NCBI GenBank assembly: GCA_943370145.1
Contig: CALRPY020000002.1
Location: 1-64,000 of the forward strand
Length of the DNA: 64,000 bases
From: Ga0077536 sp943370145
GTDB lineage: Bacteria; Pseudomonadota; Gammaproteobacteria; Ga0077536
Reading direction: 5' to 3'
Shown here: positions 17,324 to 25,460 of the stretch, piece by piece
How positions within the stretch are numbered: position 1 is the stretch's first letter
Layout: each line of letters begins with the position of its first letter
Position numbers and translations under genes: made by a program
The notes under the pieces: model-generated
Databases searched by the model: none
What the model saw: only the letters and a program-made list of their open reading frames with translations
Told to the model about the DNA's origin: nothing

Positions 17324-18058
17324 ATGTCTTCAATCCGGCACCTGTTACGGGGCATGACTGCCGCGGCCCTGATGGGTCTCGCGGGCTTCGCCAGCGCCGC
17401 GACCATCGGCGGCAGCGCCTCGGCTTTCCTGATTCTCGACGAATTGCAGATGGCGGTGATTTTCGGTACCGGCCTACCGGCTGAGGCCGTCAACGGCACC
17501 ACCCTTGTCAGCGCGACCGCCGACGACGTGGCGGACAGCGATGCGGCGCTCGGGATTTTCGTCATCCTCGATGCCGCCGCCACGGGACCTTTTGGCAGCG
17601 CCAGCAGCCTCTCGGCGCCGGGCGTCATTTCCGCGACCGCGACCTCGAACCTGCCCGGCGCGGCCAGCGCCGAGGTCGTGCGCACGGGTCAGGTCAATTT
17701 CTCGGGGGCCGGCACGCTCGTGCTCCAGATCCCTTACCAGCTGCAGGTCGACATGCCCGCGCTGCCGGAAGCGGGTTCCTACGCCAGCGCGAGCATCGTT
17801 CTCAACGCATTCCGTCTCAATTCATCCACAGCCCAGTATTCGAGCAGTGCGCTGCTGTTGTTCGACCAGGACGCCGGGCCCGGTTCGTCGCTGACGGACG
17901 GTTTCCTGTCGCTGGCGATACCCTTTACCAATGGCGACCAGTACCTGTTCACGGCGGATGTCAACGCGGCGGTCGTCACCTCGGTCGTGCCCGTGCCGGC
18001 CGCGCTCTGGCTGCTGGGAAGTGCCGTGGTCGTCCTGGGGCTGCGGCGGGCGCGCTGA
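17324..18058 (+). CDS. Short secreted protein with PEP-CTERM-type tail
   Basis: A 244-residue protein with a signal peptide (MTAAALMGLAGFASA-A) and a low-complexity Ala/Ser/Thr-rich beta body lacking a recognised domain. It ends VPVPAALWLLGSAVVVLGLRRAR, here split for description as a VPVP motif, a hydrophobic helix and a basic tail. This is the VPxP variant of the PEP-CTERM signal, also present in the giant protein at 861-5408. GAGGA lies nine bases before the ATG. It is predicted to be exported and processed by an exosortase/archaeosortase-type enzyme. Its function is unknown. Confidence 0.85.
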   Translation: MSSIRHLLRGMTAAALMGLAGFASAATIGGSASAFLILDELQMAVIFGTGLPAEAVNGTTLVSATADDVADSDAALGIFVILDAAATGPFGSASSLSAPGVISATATSNLPGAASAEVVRTGQVNFSGAGTLVLQIPYQLQVDMPALPEAGSYASASIVLNAFRLNSSTAQYSSSALLLFDQDAGPGSSLTDGFLSLAIPFTNGDQYLFTADVNAAVVTSVVPVPAALWLLGSAVVVLGLRRAR

Positions 18059-18090
18059 ATCGGTCGAGTTCGGCGGGGCCCCTGCCGCGA

Positions 18091-18873
18091 TCAGGCGGGA
18101 GCGGAGAAATCGAGCCGGGTGACCACGGGCGCATGGTCTGAGGGCTTCTCCCAGGTGCGGGGCTCGCGGTCGATGCTCACCCCGCGGCAGTGCGGGGCGA
18201 GGGCCGGGCTGGCGAATGCCAGGTCGATGCGCAGGCCGTTGTTGCGCCGGAATGCCCCGGCGCGATAGTCCCACCACGAGTAAATCCCGGCCGCCTGTTC
18301 GAAATCCCGAAATGAATCGCGAAACCCGAGGGCCTGCAGGCGCTGCAGCCGCTCGCGCTCGGGCACGCTGCACAGGACCTGGTCGCGCCAGGCGTCGGGA
18401 TCGTGCACGTCCCGGTCGTCCGGCGCGATGTTGAAATCGCCGACGACCAGCAGTCGCGGGTGCTGCGCGACCAGGGCCGGGAGCCAGGCCAGCAGCGCGT
18501 CGAGCCAGGCCAGCTTGTACGCGTACTTGTCGGTCCCCACGGCCGAGCCGTTGGGCACGTAGAGGTCCAGCAGGAAGAAGTCCGCGAAACCCACGCCCAG
18601 CACGCGACGCTGTTCGTCGGCGAAACCGGGAATCGCGGTGATGACCTCGCGCGGTGCTTCGCGGCTCAGCACCGCCATGCCGTTGTAGCTCGGCTGGCCG
18701 GAAATGCTGAGGTGATACCCGAGCCCCGCCAGCGCGTCGTGCGGGAAGGCGGTATCGACGGTCTTGGTTTCCTGCAGCGCCAGCACGTCGGGGGCGAAGT
18801 GCGTGCACCACTGGAGCACGTGGTCCAGGCGCGCCTTGATCGAATTGACGTTCCAGCTGGCAACGGTAATCAC
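18091..18873 (-). CDS. xthA: Exodeoxyribonuclease III
   Basis: A 260-residue AP endonuclease/3'-5' exonuclease of the exonuclease-endonuclease-phosphatase fold, acting in base excision repair. It shows WNVNSIKAR, the metal-binding Glu in LQETK (residue 34), LDLYVPNG, GDFNIAP and the C-terminal SDHAPV with the catalytic His. It is the last gene of a leftward row, prlC, SH3 protein, xthA, with only ten bases between it and the SH3 protein gene. Confidence 0.96.
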   Translation of the reverse strand: MITVASWNVNSIKARLDHVLQWCTHFAPDVLALQETKTVDTAFPHDALAGLGYHLSISGQPSYNGMAVLSREAPREVITAIPGFADEQRRVLGVGFADFFLLDLYVPNGSAVGTDKYAYKLAWLDALLAWLPALVAQHPRLLVVGDFNIAPDDRDVHDPDAWRDQVLCSVPERERLQRLQALGFRDSFRDFEQAAGIYSWWDYRAGAFRRNNGLRIDLAFASPALAPHCRGVSIDREPRTWEKPSDHAPVVTRLDFSAPA

Positions 18874-18883
18874 TGCCCTGCCC

Positions 18884-19630
18884 TCAGATGCGGAAACCGC
18901 CGTGGCGGCGGCGGGCGAGATAGTCCATCAGATAGGCGCCGCTGCCGAAGGCGGCGACCAGCAGGACGAAGATCACGCCCAGCGCCAGTGGCGACGTGAG
19001 CCGCGCGGCGGATGTCACCTGGCCCACTGTCGAGTTCGACGCAAGTTGGGCTTCGAGTTCGAGGGCGCGCGCCTGCGCCGCCTCGAGCCTGGCCGTGAGC
19101 TCGAGGTTGGCAGCCTGCAGTTCGCCGGCCACCGACCCACCGCCCGCATTACCGACCGTCTTGCGCAGCGTCTTCAGCTCGGCTTCCAGTTCGCCGGTCT
19201 TCAGCTTCTGCGCCGACAGCTGGCTCTTGAGGTCGGTGTTCTCGTTGGTCAGTACGTCGACCTTCGCGAGGTCTGCGGCGCCGGTCTTGCCGTTCTTGGT
19301 CGCCGTTTCGAGTTTGCGCAGACGCTCCGTGAGTACCTGCTTCTCCTGCTTGAGCTGGGCCAGCTGGCTTGCGGCCGTTGGCTCCTTCATCAGGTAAGCC
19401 GCATCGACCCAGCCGCTGGCGCCCTCGGGGTCCTTGATCTGGGCCAGTTCGCCCTTGCGCGACACGACGGTGAGTTCGGTGCCGGTGGGCAGGACCTTGA
19501 CGATCGCGCTGTTGAGGTCGGCATCCTTGTGGACGCCGACCAGCAGTTTGTCGATCACGTAGGCCGATTCGGCGGCATGCGCGCTCAATGACGGAAAAAC
19601 CAGCAGGAGCAGGCAGGCGAGGCGCGGCAT
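18884..19630 (-). CDS. SH3-domain membrane protein (TIGR04211 family)
   Basis: A 248-residue protein: a signal peptide ending AHA-AES, a bacterial SH3 domain (about residues 24-85, with VGVHKDADLNSAIVKVLPTGTELTVV), a long coiled coil rich in Leu, Lys and Glu (about 90-205), and one C-terminal membrane helix (LALGVIFVLLVAAFGSGAYL) followed by a basic tail. This order is that of the TIGR04211 family of gammaproteobacterial envelope proteins, of unknown role. The ATG at 19630 gives the signal peptide. It lies between prlC and xthA with small gaps, probably in one operon. Confidence 0.9.
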   Translation of the reverse strand: MPRLACLLLLVFPSLSAHAAESAYVIDKLLVGVHKDADLNSAIVKVLPTGTELTVVSRKGELAQIKDPEGASGWVDAAYLMKEPTAASQLAQLKQEKQVLTERLRKLETATKNGKTGAADLAKVDVLTNENTDLKSQLSAQKLKTGELEAELKTLRKTVGNAGGGSVAGELQAANLELTARLEAAQARALELEAQLASNSTVGQVTSAARLTSPLALGVIFVLLVAAFGSGAYLMDYLARRRHGGFRI

Positions 19631-19650
19631 GGACGGCTTTGTAAACTGAA

Positions 19651-21690
19651 TCAGGACAGGAGTCCAGAACGGCGCAGCAGCGCTTCCGGCTGCGGATCCC
19701 TGCCGCGAAAACGCCGGAAAAGCGCCATCGCATCCTGTGCGCCGCCTGCTTCGAGTATCGATTCCATGAAATCGTTGCCGACCTTCCGGTTGAAGACGCC
19801 TTCCTCCTCGAAGCGCGCATAGGCGTCCGCTGCCAGGACTTCCGCCCACTTGTAGCTGTAATAGCCGGCGGCGTAGCCGCCCCCGAAAATGTGGCTGAAA
19901 CTGTGCTGGAAACGGTTCCAGGCTGGCGGCACCACGACCGCAACCTCGCGGCGCACCTCGTCCAGCACCTGCTGCACGTCGAGCGCAGCGTGGTATTCGA
20001 CGTGCAACCTGAAATCGAACAGCGCGAACTCGACCTGGCGCAGCATCTTCATCCCCGCCTGGAACCCCTTCGCGGCCAGCAGGCGCTCGAACATCGCCTC
20101 GGGCAGCGGCTCGCCGGTGTCGGCATGGCCGCTCAGCAGGTCTATTGCCTCGCGTTCCCAGCACCAGTTCTCCAGGAACTGGCTGGGCAGTTCCACTGCG
20201 TCCCAGGCCACGCCATTGATGCCGGACACCGGTGCCTCGTCGACGCGGGTCAGCATGTGGTGCAGGCCATGACCGAACTCGTGGAACAGCGTGAGCAATT
20301 CGTCGTGCGTCAGCAGCGAGGGGCGGCCGCTGACCGGCGGTGTGAAGTTGCAGGTCAGGAACGCGACCGGATGCTGGATGCCCTGCGTCGTGCGCCGGCG
20401 CACCACGCATTCGTCCATCCAGGCGCCGCCACGCTTGCCGGGGCGTGCGAAGAGATCCAGGTAGAAGATCCCGCGTAGATGCCCCTGCGCGTCGTTGATT
20501 CGGAAGACCTCGACGTCCTGGTGCCAGGTGTCGACGCCGTCGACCCTCGCGATGTCGAGCCCGAACAGGCGCTCGACGACGGCGAACAGGCCAGACAGGA
20601 CGCGTGGCACAGGAAACCACGGTCTCAGCGCTTCCTGGGATACCGCGTAAGCCTGTTGGCGCAGATGTTCCGACGCGTACGCCACGTCCCAGGCTTCCAG
20701 GATGTCGAGTCCCAGCTGGTCCCGTGCATGCGCCTGCAATTCGGTGTATTCACGCAGCGCGTGCGGCTTCGAGCGCGCCGCGAGATCGCGCAGGAAGTCG
20801 ATGACGCCCGCAGCCGACGGCGCCATCTTGGTCGCGAGCGAGTAGTCGGCGTAGTTGGCGTAGCCGACGAGCCGGGCCAGTTCGTGGCGCAGCGCGAGCA
20901 TCTCGGCCATCAGCGCCGTGTTGTCGAACTGGCCGGCATGCGGGCCCTGTTCGGACGCCCGCGTGCAGTAGGCGCGATAGAGTTCCTCGCGCAGCGCCCG
21001 GTCCTGCGCATACATCATCGCCGGCAGGTAGCAGGGCAGGTCCAGCGTCAGCACCCAACCTTCGAGTCCTGCCTGCGCGGCATTCTGCGCGGCGAGGTTC
21101 AGCAGCGACTCGGGCAGTCCGGCGAGCCTTGACCGATCCTCCGTGTGCCAGCGCCAGGCCCGGGTGGCGTCGAGTACGTGCTCCTCGAACTTCGTGCCCA
21201 GCTGGTTCAGGCGCTGCTGGATTGCGCTGAAGCGGGCGCGGGCGGTGCTGTCGAGTTCGATGCCGCCGAGGCGGAAGTCGCGCACCGCGTGCTTCACCAC
21301 CTGTTGGCGCGCAGCGCTCAGGCGTGCGAATTCGGGCGCCTCCAGCAGCTGGTGAAACGCCGCGCACAGGCGGTCGTTCTGCATCTGTGCCGTGCCGTAC
21401 TGGACGACCCTGGGCAGCGTCTCGTTGTAGGCCGCGCGCAGGTCATCGCTGTCGGCCACGCTGTGCAGGTGGCGCACCGGTGACCACGCCCGGTTGAGCC
21501 GGTCGTTGAGCTCGTCGAGCTGCGCGCAGATGCGATCCCAGCCGGGGGGTGTCGGGTCGTCGAGCATCTGTTCGATGCCGCGCTCGTTCTCCCCGATGAT
21601 ATTGGTGATACGGGCGGCGATCGCGGCGGGTTCGATTTTCGAGAACTCGGGCAGGGTCGCGAGGGTGTTGGTCAGTTCGCTGGAAGACAT
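19651..21690 (-). CDS. prlC: Oligopeptidase A (M3 family)
   Basis: A 679-residue cytosolic zinc peptidase that degrades short peptides, including cleaved signal peptides. The zinc site is HEFGHGLHH near residue 464 with a Glu in the following ELPSQFLENW helix. The C-terminal FSHIFGGGYAAGYYSYKWAEVL is the conserved M3 substrate-binding region with key His and Tyr residues. The ATG at 21690 is preferred over a TTG nine bases upstream. It heads a leftward row with the SH3 protein and xthA genes. Confidence 0.96.
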   Translation of the reverse strand: MSSSELTNTLATLPEFSKIEPAAIAARITNIIGENERGIEQMLDDPTPPGWDRICAQLDELNDRLNRAWSPVRHLHSVADSDDLRAAYNETLPRVVQYGTAQMQNDRLCAAFHQLLEAPEFARLSAARQQVVKHAVRDFRLGGIELDSTARARFSAIQQRLNQLGTKFEEHVLDATRAWRWHTEDRSRLAGLPESLLNLAAQNAAQAGLEGWVLTLDLPCYLPAMMYAQDRALREELYRAYCTRASEQGPHAGQFDNTALMAEMLALRHELARLVGYANYADYSLATKMAPSAAGVIDFLRDLAARSKPHALREYTELQAHARDQLGLDILEAWDVAYASEHLRQQAYAVSQEALRPWFPVPRVLSGLFAVVERLFGLDIARVDGVDTWHQDVEVFRINDAQGHLRGIFYLDLFARPGKRGGAWMDECVVRRRTTQGIQHPVAFLTCNFTPPVSGRPSLLTHDELLTLFHEFGHGLHHMLTRVDEAPVSGINGVAWDAVELPSQFLENWCWEREAIDLLSGHADTGEPLPEAMFERLLAAKGFQAGMKMLRQVEFALFDFRLHVEYHAALDVQQVLDEVRREVAVVVPPAWNRFQHSFSHIFGGGYAAGYYSYKWAEVLAADAYARFEEEGVFNRKVGNDFMESILEAGGAQDAMALFRRFRGRDPQPEALLRRSGLLS

Positions 21691-21765
21691 GGTGGGCAAT
21701 CCGGGCTGCGCGCAGAGCCGGAATTTAACACGGGCAGGCGAGCGCCCGGCAGCGTGCGCGTCGGT

Positions 21766-22713
21766 TCAGCCGTTCCCGAGGCGCATCATCAGCCCGATGC
21801 CCGTGACGAGCGCGACACCGATGCCGAGGCTCAGCCATAGGCCCGCCCCCCAGGCATGGGCGCGCACATGATGCGCTTCGCCGCGTGCCGACAGCACGTA
21901 GGGCCGGCCGCCGGCCGGAGGTCTCGCGAGCAGGTCCACCGCGGGTGGCGCGAGGCTGCGGTCGGCGCGGGCGGCATGGACTTCCGCCGCGGCGTCGCGC
22001 CTGGCCAGCTCCCATTCGGCGACGTCGATTTCGCCGTCGCCATTGTGGTCGTAGCGACGCAGCAGGTTCGCGCGATCGGCTTTCCACTCGCGCAGCAGCG
22101 CCGAGACGTCTGCCGAGTGGTCGACCGGCGTCGCCGCCCCGCCGTGGGTGCGCAGGAAACCGAGCGCGTAGAGCGGTTGCCCGATTTCGATCAATTTTTC
22201 CGTGTAGCGATAGCTGTCGGTCACAAAGAGCCTCGACAGCCAATGGGGCTGCCGGGTGAGGCGGGGAGGCGTGGCATAGCGCCCGAACCACACGTTGGTG
22301 ACCGACGGCGTGACTTCCGCCTGTTCGGGGTCGACGGCGCAGGTGCCCGTGCCGTCGTCGAGCATGAAGAGGTCCGTGCTGCGGCCTTCGCCCACGGTCC
22401 GCCAGCGCGAGTTGTTGTTCCCCCCTTGCTCGCGGCGTTCGACTTTGAACGCGTACCAGCAGCATTGGCGGCCTGTCAGCGGCGCATGGATTCGTTCGCC
22501 GTCGAACACCCGGGCGGTGCCCGTGAGCTCTACATACCCCTGCGCCGCCGACCTCAGCAGCGCGGTCGGCGTGTCCTCCGAAAGGCGCTTGCGGGCCAGC
22601 GAGCGGAAGCCCATTACGAGGCCGGCCACCGCGAGCAGTGAGCCCCAGAACACGAAGCCGGCGAATTCGCCGGGTTCGAGTCTGGCCATCAGCCGGGCGA
22701 ACCGTTCGAGCAT
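21766..22713 (-). CDS. GIDE-like membrane protein with an EF-hand
   Basis: A 315-residue protein. One membrane helix near the N terminus (residues 18-37) is followed by a domain with VELTGTARVFDGE, CCWYAFKVERRE and LDDGTGTCAVDP. This pattern is that of the GIDE domain, which in eukaryotes is found in the mitochondrial E3 ligase MUL1. A canonical EF-hand loop DHNGDGEIDVAE (near residue 225) follows, with all calcium ligands in place, and then a second membrane helix (LWLSLGIGVALVTGIGLMM) at the C terminus. No RING is present. The gene ends a pair with lemA, 16 bases downstream of it. Function unknown; calcium binding is likely. Confidence 0.75.
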   Translation of the reverse strand: MLERFARLMARLEPGEFAGFVFWGSLLAVAGLVMGFRSLARKRLSEDTPTALLRSAAQGYVELTGTARVFDGERIHAPLTGRQCCWYAFKVERREQGGNNNSRWRTVGEGRSTDLFMLDDGTGTCAVDPEQAEVTPSVTNVWFGRYATPPRLTRQPHWLSRLFVTDSYRYTEKLIEIGQPLYALGFLRTHGGAATPVDHSADVSALLREWKADRANLLRRYDHNGDGEIDVAEWELARRDAAAEVHAARADRSLAPPAVDLLARPPAGGRPYVLSARGEAHHVRAHAWGAGLWLSLGIGVALVTGIGLMMRLGNG

Positions 22714-22729
22714 GCCCGACAGGAACCGC

Positions 22730-23308
22730 TCAGGTGAACAGCGAGCGGAGGTCGACGTCCCTGACTTCCTCCGGTGAGAAGCTCAGCAGGGTGCGCGGGC
22801 CGAATGCACACAGCCGCGCGATGATGAGGTCGGGAAACTGCTCGATGCGCACGTTGTTGAGGTTGACCGACTCGTTGTAGAGCTCGCGGCGGTCGGCGAT
22901 TGCGTTCTCGAGCGCGCTGATGCGATCCCTGAGGTGCCTGAACTGCTCGTCCGCCTCGAGTTCCGGGTAACTCTCGGCGAGCGCGAACAGGTTGCCGAGG
23001 CCCTGGCGAAGCACGGCTTCGGCCGGGCCCAGCCGCGACACGTCACCAGAGTCCCGTGCAGCGAACACCGCGGAACGCGCGGCGACAACACGCTCCAGCG
23101 TGTCCTTTTCGAAGCCCATGTACTGACGGCAGACCTCGACCAGCTTGGGCAGCTCGTCGTGACGCTGTTTCAGCAGCACGTCGATGTTCGACCAGGCCTT
23201 CGCGACGTTGTGCTTGAGATTCACGAGACCGTTGTAGATCAGCACGCCGTATATCAGCACGATGCCGGTGATGACGAGGAACACAATAGTGCCGATGCTC
23301 ATATGCAT
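22730..23308 (-). CDS. LemA family protein
   Basis: A 192-residue protein with one N-terminal membrane helix (IGTIVFLVITGIVLIYGVLI) and a helical periplasmic domain containing YNGLVNLKHNVAKAWSNIDVLLKQRHDELPKL, recognisable as LemA, and YNESVNLNNVRIEQFPD near the C terminus. LemA proteins are widespread and of unclear function; some are linked to envelope stress or protein turnover. AGGA precedes the chosen ATG by four bases. A second ATG six bases later is possible. It is followed by the GIDE-like gene, likely as one transcript. Confidence 0.93.
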   Translation of the reverse strand: MHMSIGTIVFLVITGIVLIYGVLIYNGLVNLKHNVAKAWSNIDVLLKQRHDELPKLVEVCRQYMGFEKDTLERVVAARSAVFAARDSGDVSRLGPAEAVLRQGLGNLFALAESYPELEADEQFRHLRDRISALENAIADRRELYNESVNLNNVRIEQFPDLIIARLCAFGPRTLLSFSPEEVRDVDLRSLFT

Positions 23309-23459
23309 GTTTTCCTGATCGTGGCGGGGTGACCCGCGGCGGATAATTGAACCGTCTGTGGCTGACTTACAGTGCCTGCATCGCGCATGGCACACTGGAT
23401 GCCGGTTGGAGGCCGCATTCGAGGCCGGCCGATGGATGCAAACCAGTGAGGAATTCCCG

Positions 23460-23933
23460 ATGAAAGGCGACGCCAGCGTTATCGACTACCTGAACAGGGT
23501 CCTGAAGGGCGAGCTGACAGCCATCAACCAGTATTTCCTGCATGCCCGCATCTTCAAGAACTGGGGTTTCAAGGAACTCGACGAGCACGAATACCACGAG
23601 TCCATCGATGAAATGAAGCACGCGGATCGGCTCGTCGAGCGCATTTTGTTTCTCGAGGGGCTGCCGAACCTGCAGCATCTCGGTGCGCTGCGTATCGGCC
23701 AGAGCACTGAGGAAATTTTCACGGCCGATCTCGCGCTCGAGAACGAAGCCATTCCGCTGCTGCGCGAAGCCATCGCCCACTGCGAGAAGCTCGGCGACTA
23801 CGTCACGCGCGAACTGCTGGAAGACATCCTCGCCAGCGAGGAAGAGCACGTCGACTGGCTCGAAACCCAGCTGGGCCTCATCGCCACGCTCGGGCTGTCG
23901 ACCTATCTGCAGGGGAAGGTCGGCAAGGCCTGA
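23460..23933 (+). CDS. bfr: Bacterioferritin
   Basis: A 157-residue four-helix iron-storage protein that forms 24-mers with haem. Ferroxidase ligands are visible: Glu in KGELTAINQYF (18), Glu51 and His54 in IDEMKHAD, with the haem-ligand Met52 between them, Glu94 in ALENEAI, and Glu127/His130 in SEEEHVDW. GAGGAA precedes the ATG by six bases. The next gene on the strand is bfd, whose product releases iron from bacterioferritin. Confidence 0.97.
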   Translation: MKGDASVIDYLNRVLKGELTAINQYFLHARIFKNWGFKELDEHEYHESIDEMKHADRLVERILFLEGLPNLQHLGALRIGQSTEEIFTADLALENEAIPLLREAIAHCEKLGDYVTRELLEDILASEEEHVDWLETQLGLIATLGLSTYLQGKVGKA

Positions 23934-23938
23934 GCCCG

Positions 23939-23963
23939 GGGGCGCCGCGGTCGGCGGCGCCCC
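23939..23963 (+). terminator. Stem-loop after bfr
   Basis: A 10-bp GC stem (23939-23948 with 23954-23963) begins six bases after the bfr stop. It lacks a good T tract (TTGCC follows), so termination may be partial. It separates bfr from the Fur box of bfd. Confidence 0.45.
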
Positions 23964-23979
23964 TTGCCCGCTCCATCTT

Positions 23980-23998
23980 GATAATGGTTCTCATTTGT
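23980..23998 (+). promoter_or_regulatory. Fur box upstream of bfd
   Basis: GATAATGGTTCTCATTTGT matches the 19-bp Fur consensus (GATAATGATAATCATTATC) well in the outer hexamers. It lies 33 bases before the bfd start codon. Iron-replete Fur would repress bfd, so that bacterioferritin iron is released under starvation. Confidence 0.8.
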
Positions 23999-24030
23999 CC
24001 TAGGATTCCCAACAGGACGGAGAGCCGAAC

Positions 24031-24219
24031 ATGTATATCTGTATCTGCAACGCCGTGACCGACCGCGACATCAAGCGCGCTGTGGAGAGTGGCGCGTGTT
24101 CGCTGGAATGCCTCCAGGAGCGCCTTGCGGTGTCGACCTGCTGCGGGCAGTGCGCCGAGCACGCCACCGAATGCCTCGAGAGCGCGCTGCGCGAAACCAC
24201 GACCGCGGCCGCCGCCTGA
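24031..24219 (+). CDS. bfd: Bacterioferritin-associated ferredoxin
   Basis: A 62-residue [2Fe-2S] protein with cysteines in MYICIC and STCCGQC, the C-x-C...C-x2-C arrangement of Bfd (Cys4, Cys6, then the CGQC pair near residue 39-41). Bfd docks on bacterioferritin and passes electrons to reduce and release stored iron. The Ala-rich tail is longer than usual. A Fur box lies just upstream, and bfr precedes it on the same strand. Confidence 0.95.
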   Translation: MYICICNAVTDRDIKRAVESGACSLECLQERLAVSTCCGQCAEHATECLESALRETTTAAAA

Positions 24220-24234
24220 CCGGCGCCGGCCGGT

Positions 24235-24672
24235 TCAGCCGGAAGCTTGCAAGGCCAGCGGCCTGAACGCCCCACCATCGAACGCGAAAGCGGCCAGCAC
24301 CGGCTCGTCTCGCTGCTGCAGCGAAATGATCAGGTAGGCCACGCCCGGGTAGGCCGCGAATTCGAGATCCCGCGCCGACGGTGCCGCCGGGCCCGCCGGG
24401 TGGGAATGATAGATGCCCACCAGTTCCTCGCCACGCTCGCGCATGTCCTTCATCGCGCCTAGCTGGCCGCGGGCGTCCATCAGGAAGGTGGTCGCCGGTT
24501 GGTCCGCCACGTTGGCGACCGGATAGCGGGTGAAGGCCAGTCCGTCCAATCCTCCCAGCAGCCCGCAGACCTCGACGTCGGGGCTCGCCAGCGCGTGGTC
24601 GAGGATGGCCGCGCGCAGCGCGGCCGGCAGGCTCAGGCCGGGTTGCGCGGGACTGCCGAGCAGACCGGACAT
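24235..24672 (-). CDS. M67-family JAMM metallopeptidase
   Basis: A 145-residue protein of the JAB/MPN+ family. Zinc-binding residues are seen in EVCGLLGG (catalytic Glu, residue 34) and in the HSHPAGPAAPSARD motif near residue 90, which matches H-x-H-x(7)-S-x2-D. Such proteins paired with MoeB/ThiF-like E1 enzymes process ubiquitin-like sulfur-carrier proteins. Here the gene overlaps moeB by 40 bases if the ATG at 24672 is used, which supports that link. The alternative start at 24705 would extend the overlap. Confidence 0.9.
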   Translation of the reverse strand: MSGLLGSPAQPGLSLPAALRAAILDHALASPDVEVCGLLGGLDGLAFTRYPVANVADQPATTFLMDARGQLGAMKDMRERGEELVGIYHSHPAGPAAPSARDLEFAAYPGVAYLIISLQQRDEPVLAAFAFDGGAFRPLALQASG

Positions 24673-25394
24673 TGCGGATCCCGCTTGAAACGCATCGTGT
24701 GCCATTCCATCTGCAGGCCGTCGAGCAGCAGCAGCCGGCCCTGCAGCGGCGTGCCGATGCCCATCAGCACCTTCAGGGTCTCCAGGGCCTGCACGCTGCC
24801 GATGATGCCGAGCAGCGGCGCGACGACTCCGGTCTGCGCGCAGGTTTCATTGTTGCCGCCACCGTCGTCGTAGAGGCAGCGGTAGCAGGGGCTTTCGCCC
24901 TGGCCCGGGAAATAGACGCTGACCTGCCCCTCGAAGCGGATGGCCGCCCCCGACACCAGTGGCTTGCGCTGGCGCAGGCACGCGGCATTGATGCCGAAGC
25001 GGGTCGGAAAATTGTCCGTACCGTCGACGACCAGGTCCACCCCGGCGACGACTTCGTCCAGCGCCTCGCCCTCCAGCAATCGGGTTTCCGTCTCGACCCG
25101 CGTGCCGGGGTTCAGTTCGTGCAGCTTTTCGCGCGCGGACTCGACTTTCGGCCGTCCGAGATCGCGGGTCAGATGGATGATCTGCCGCTGCAGGTTCGAC
25201 AGTTCGACCGTGTCGAAATCAACCAGCACCAGCCGTCCGACGCCGGCCGCCGCGAGGTAGAGCGCAATCGGCGAGCCCAGGCCGCCGAGCCCGAAGACCG
25301 CGACGCTGGAATCCAGCAGCTTCTGCTGGCCGTGGATGTCGATTTCCGGCAGCAGGATCTGCCGGCTGTAGCGGAGGAGGCGTGCTTCGTCCAT
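24633..25394 (-). CDS. moeB: MoeB/ThiF-type adenylyltransferase
   Basis: A 253-residue E1-like enzyme that adenylates the C-terminal Gly of a sulfur carrier such as MoaD or ThiS. It has the ATP-binding GLGGLGSP (residues 35-42), Arg/Lys residues in LQRQIIHLTRDLGRPK, the NFPTRF region, and two zinc-binding CxxC pairs, CYRC and CPVC. It is part of the leftward hemA-prfA-prmC-moeB-M67 row. From sequence alone the partner could be MoaD or a general carrier. Confidence 0.93.
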   Translation of the reverse strand: MDEARLLRYSRQILLPEIDIHGQQKLLDSSVAVFGLGGLGSPIALYLAAAGVGRLVLVDFDTVELSNLQRQIIHLTRDLGRPKVESAREKLHELNPGTRVETETRLLEGEALDEVVAGVDLVVDGTDNFPTRFGINAACLRQRKPLVSGAAIRFEGQVSVYFPGQGESPCYRCLYDDGGGNNETCAQTGVVAPLLGIIGSVQALETLKVLMGIGTPLQGRLLLLDGLQMEWHTMRFKRDPQCPVCSAVPRNPA

Positions 25395-25460
25395 GGGCCG
25401 GCAGTATGGGCAGCGCCTCGCGGGGCGTAAATCCTTTGCGGGGAGGACTAGCGGCTCCCG

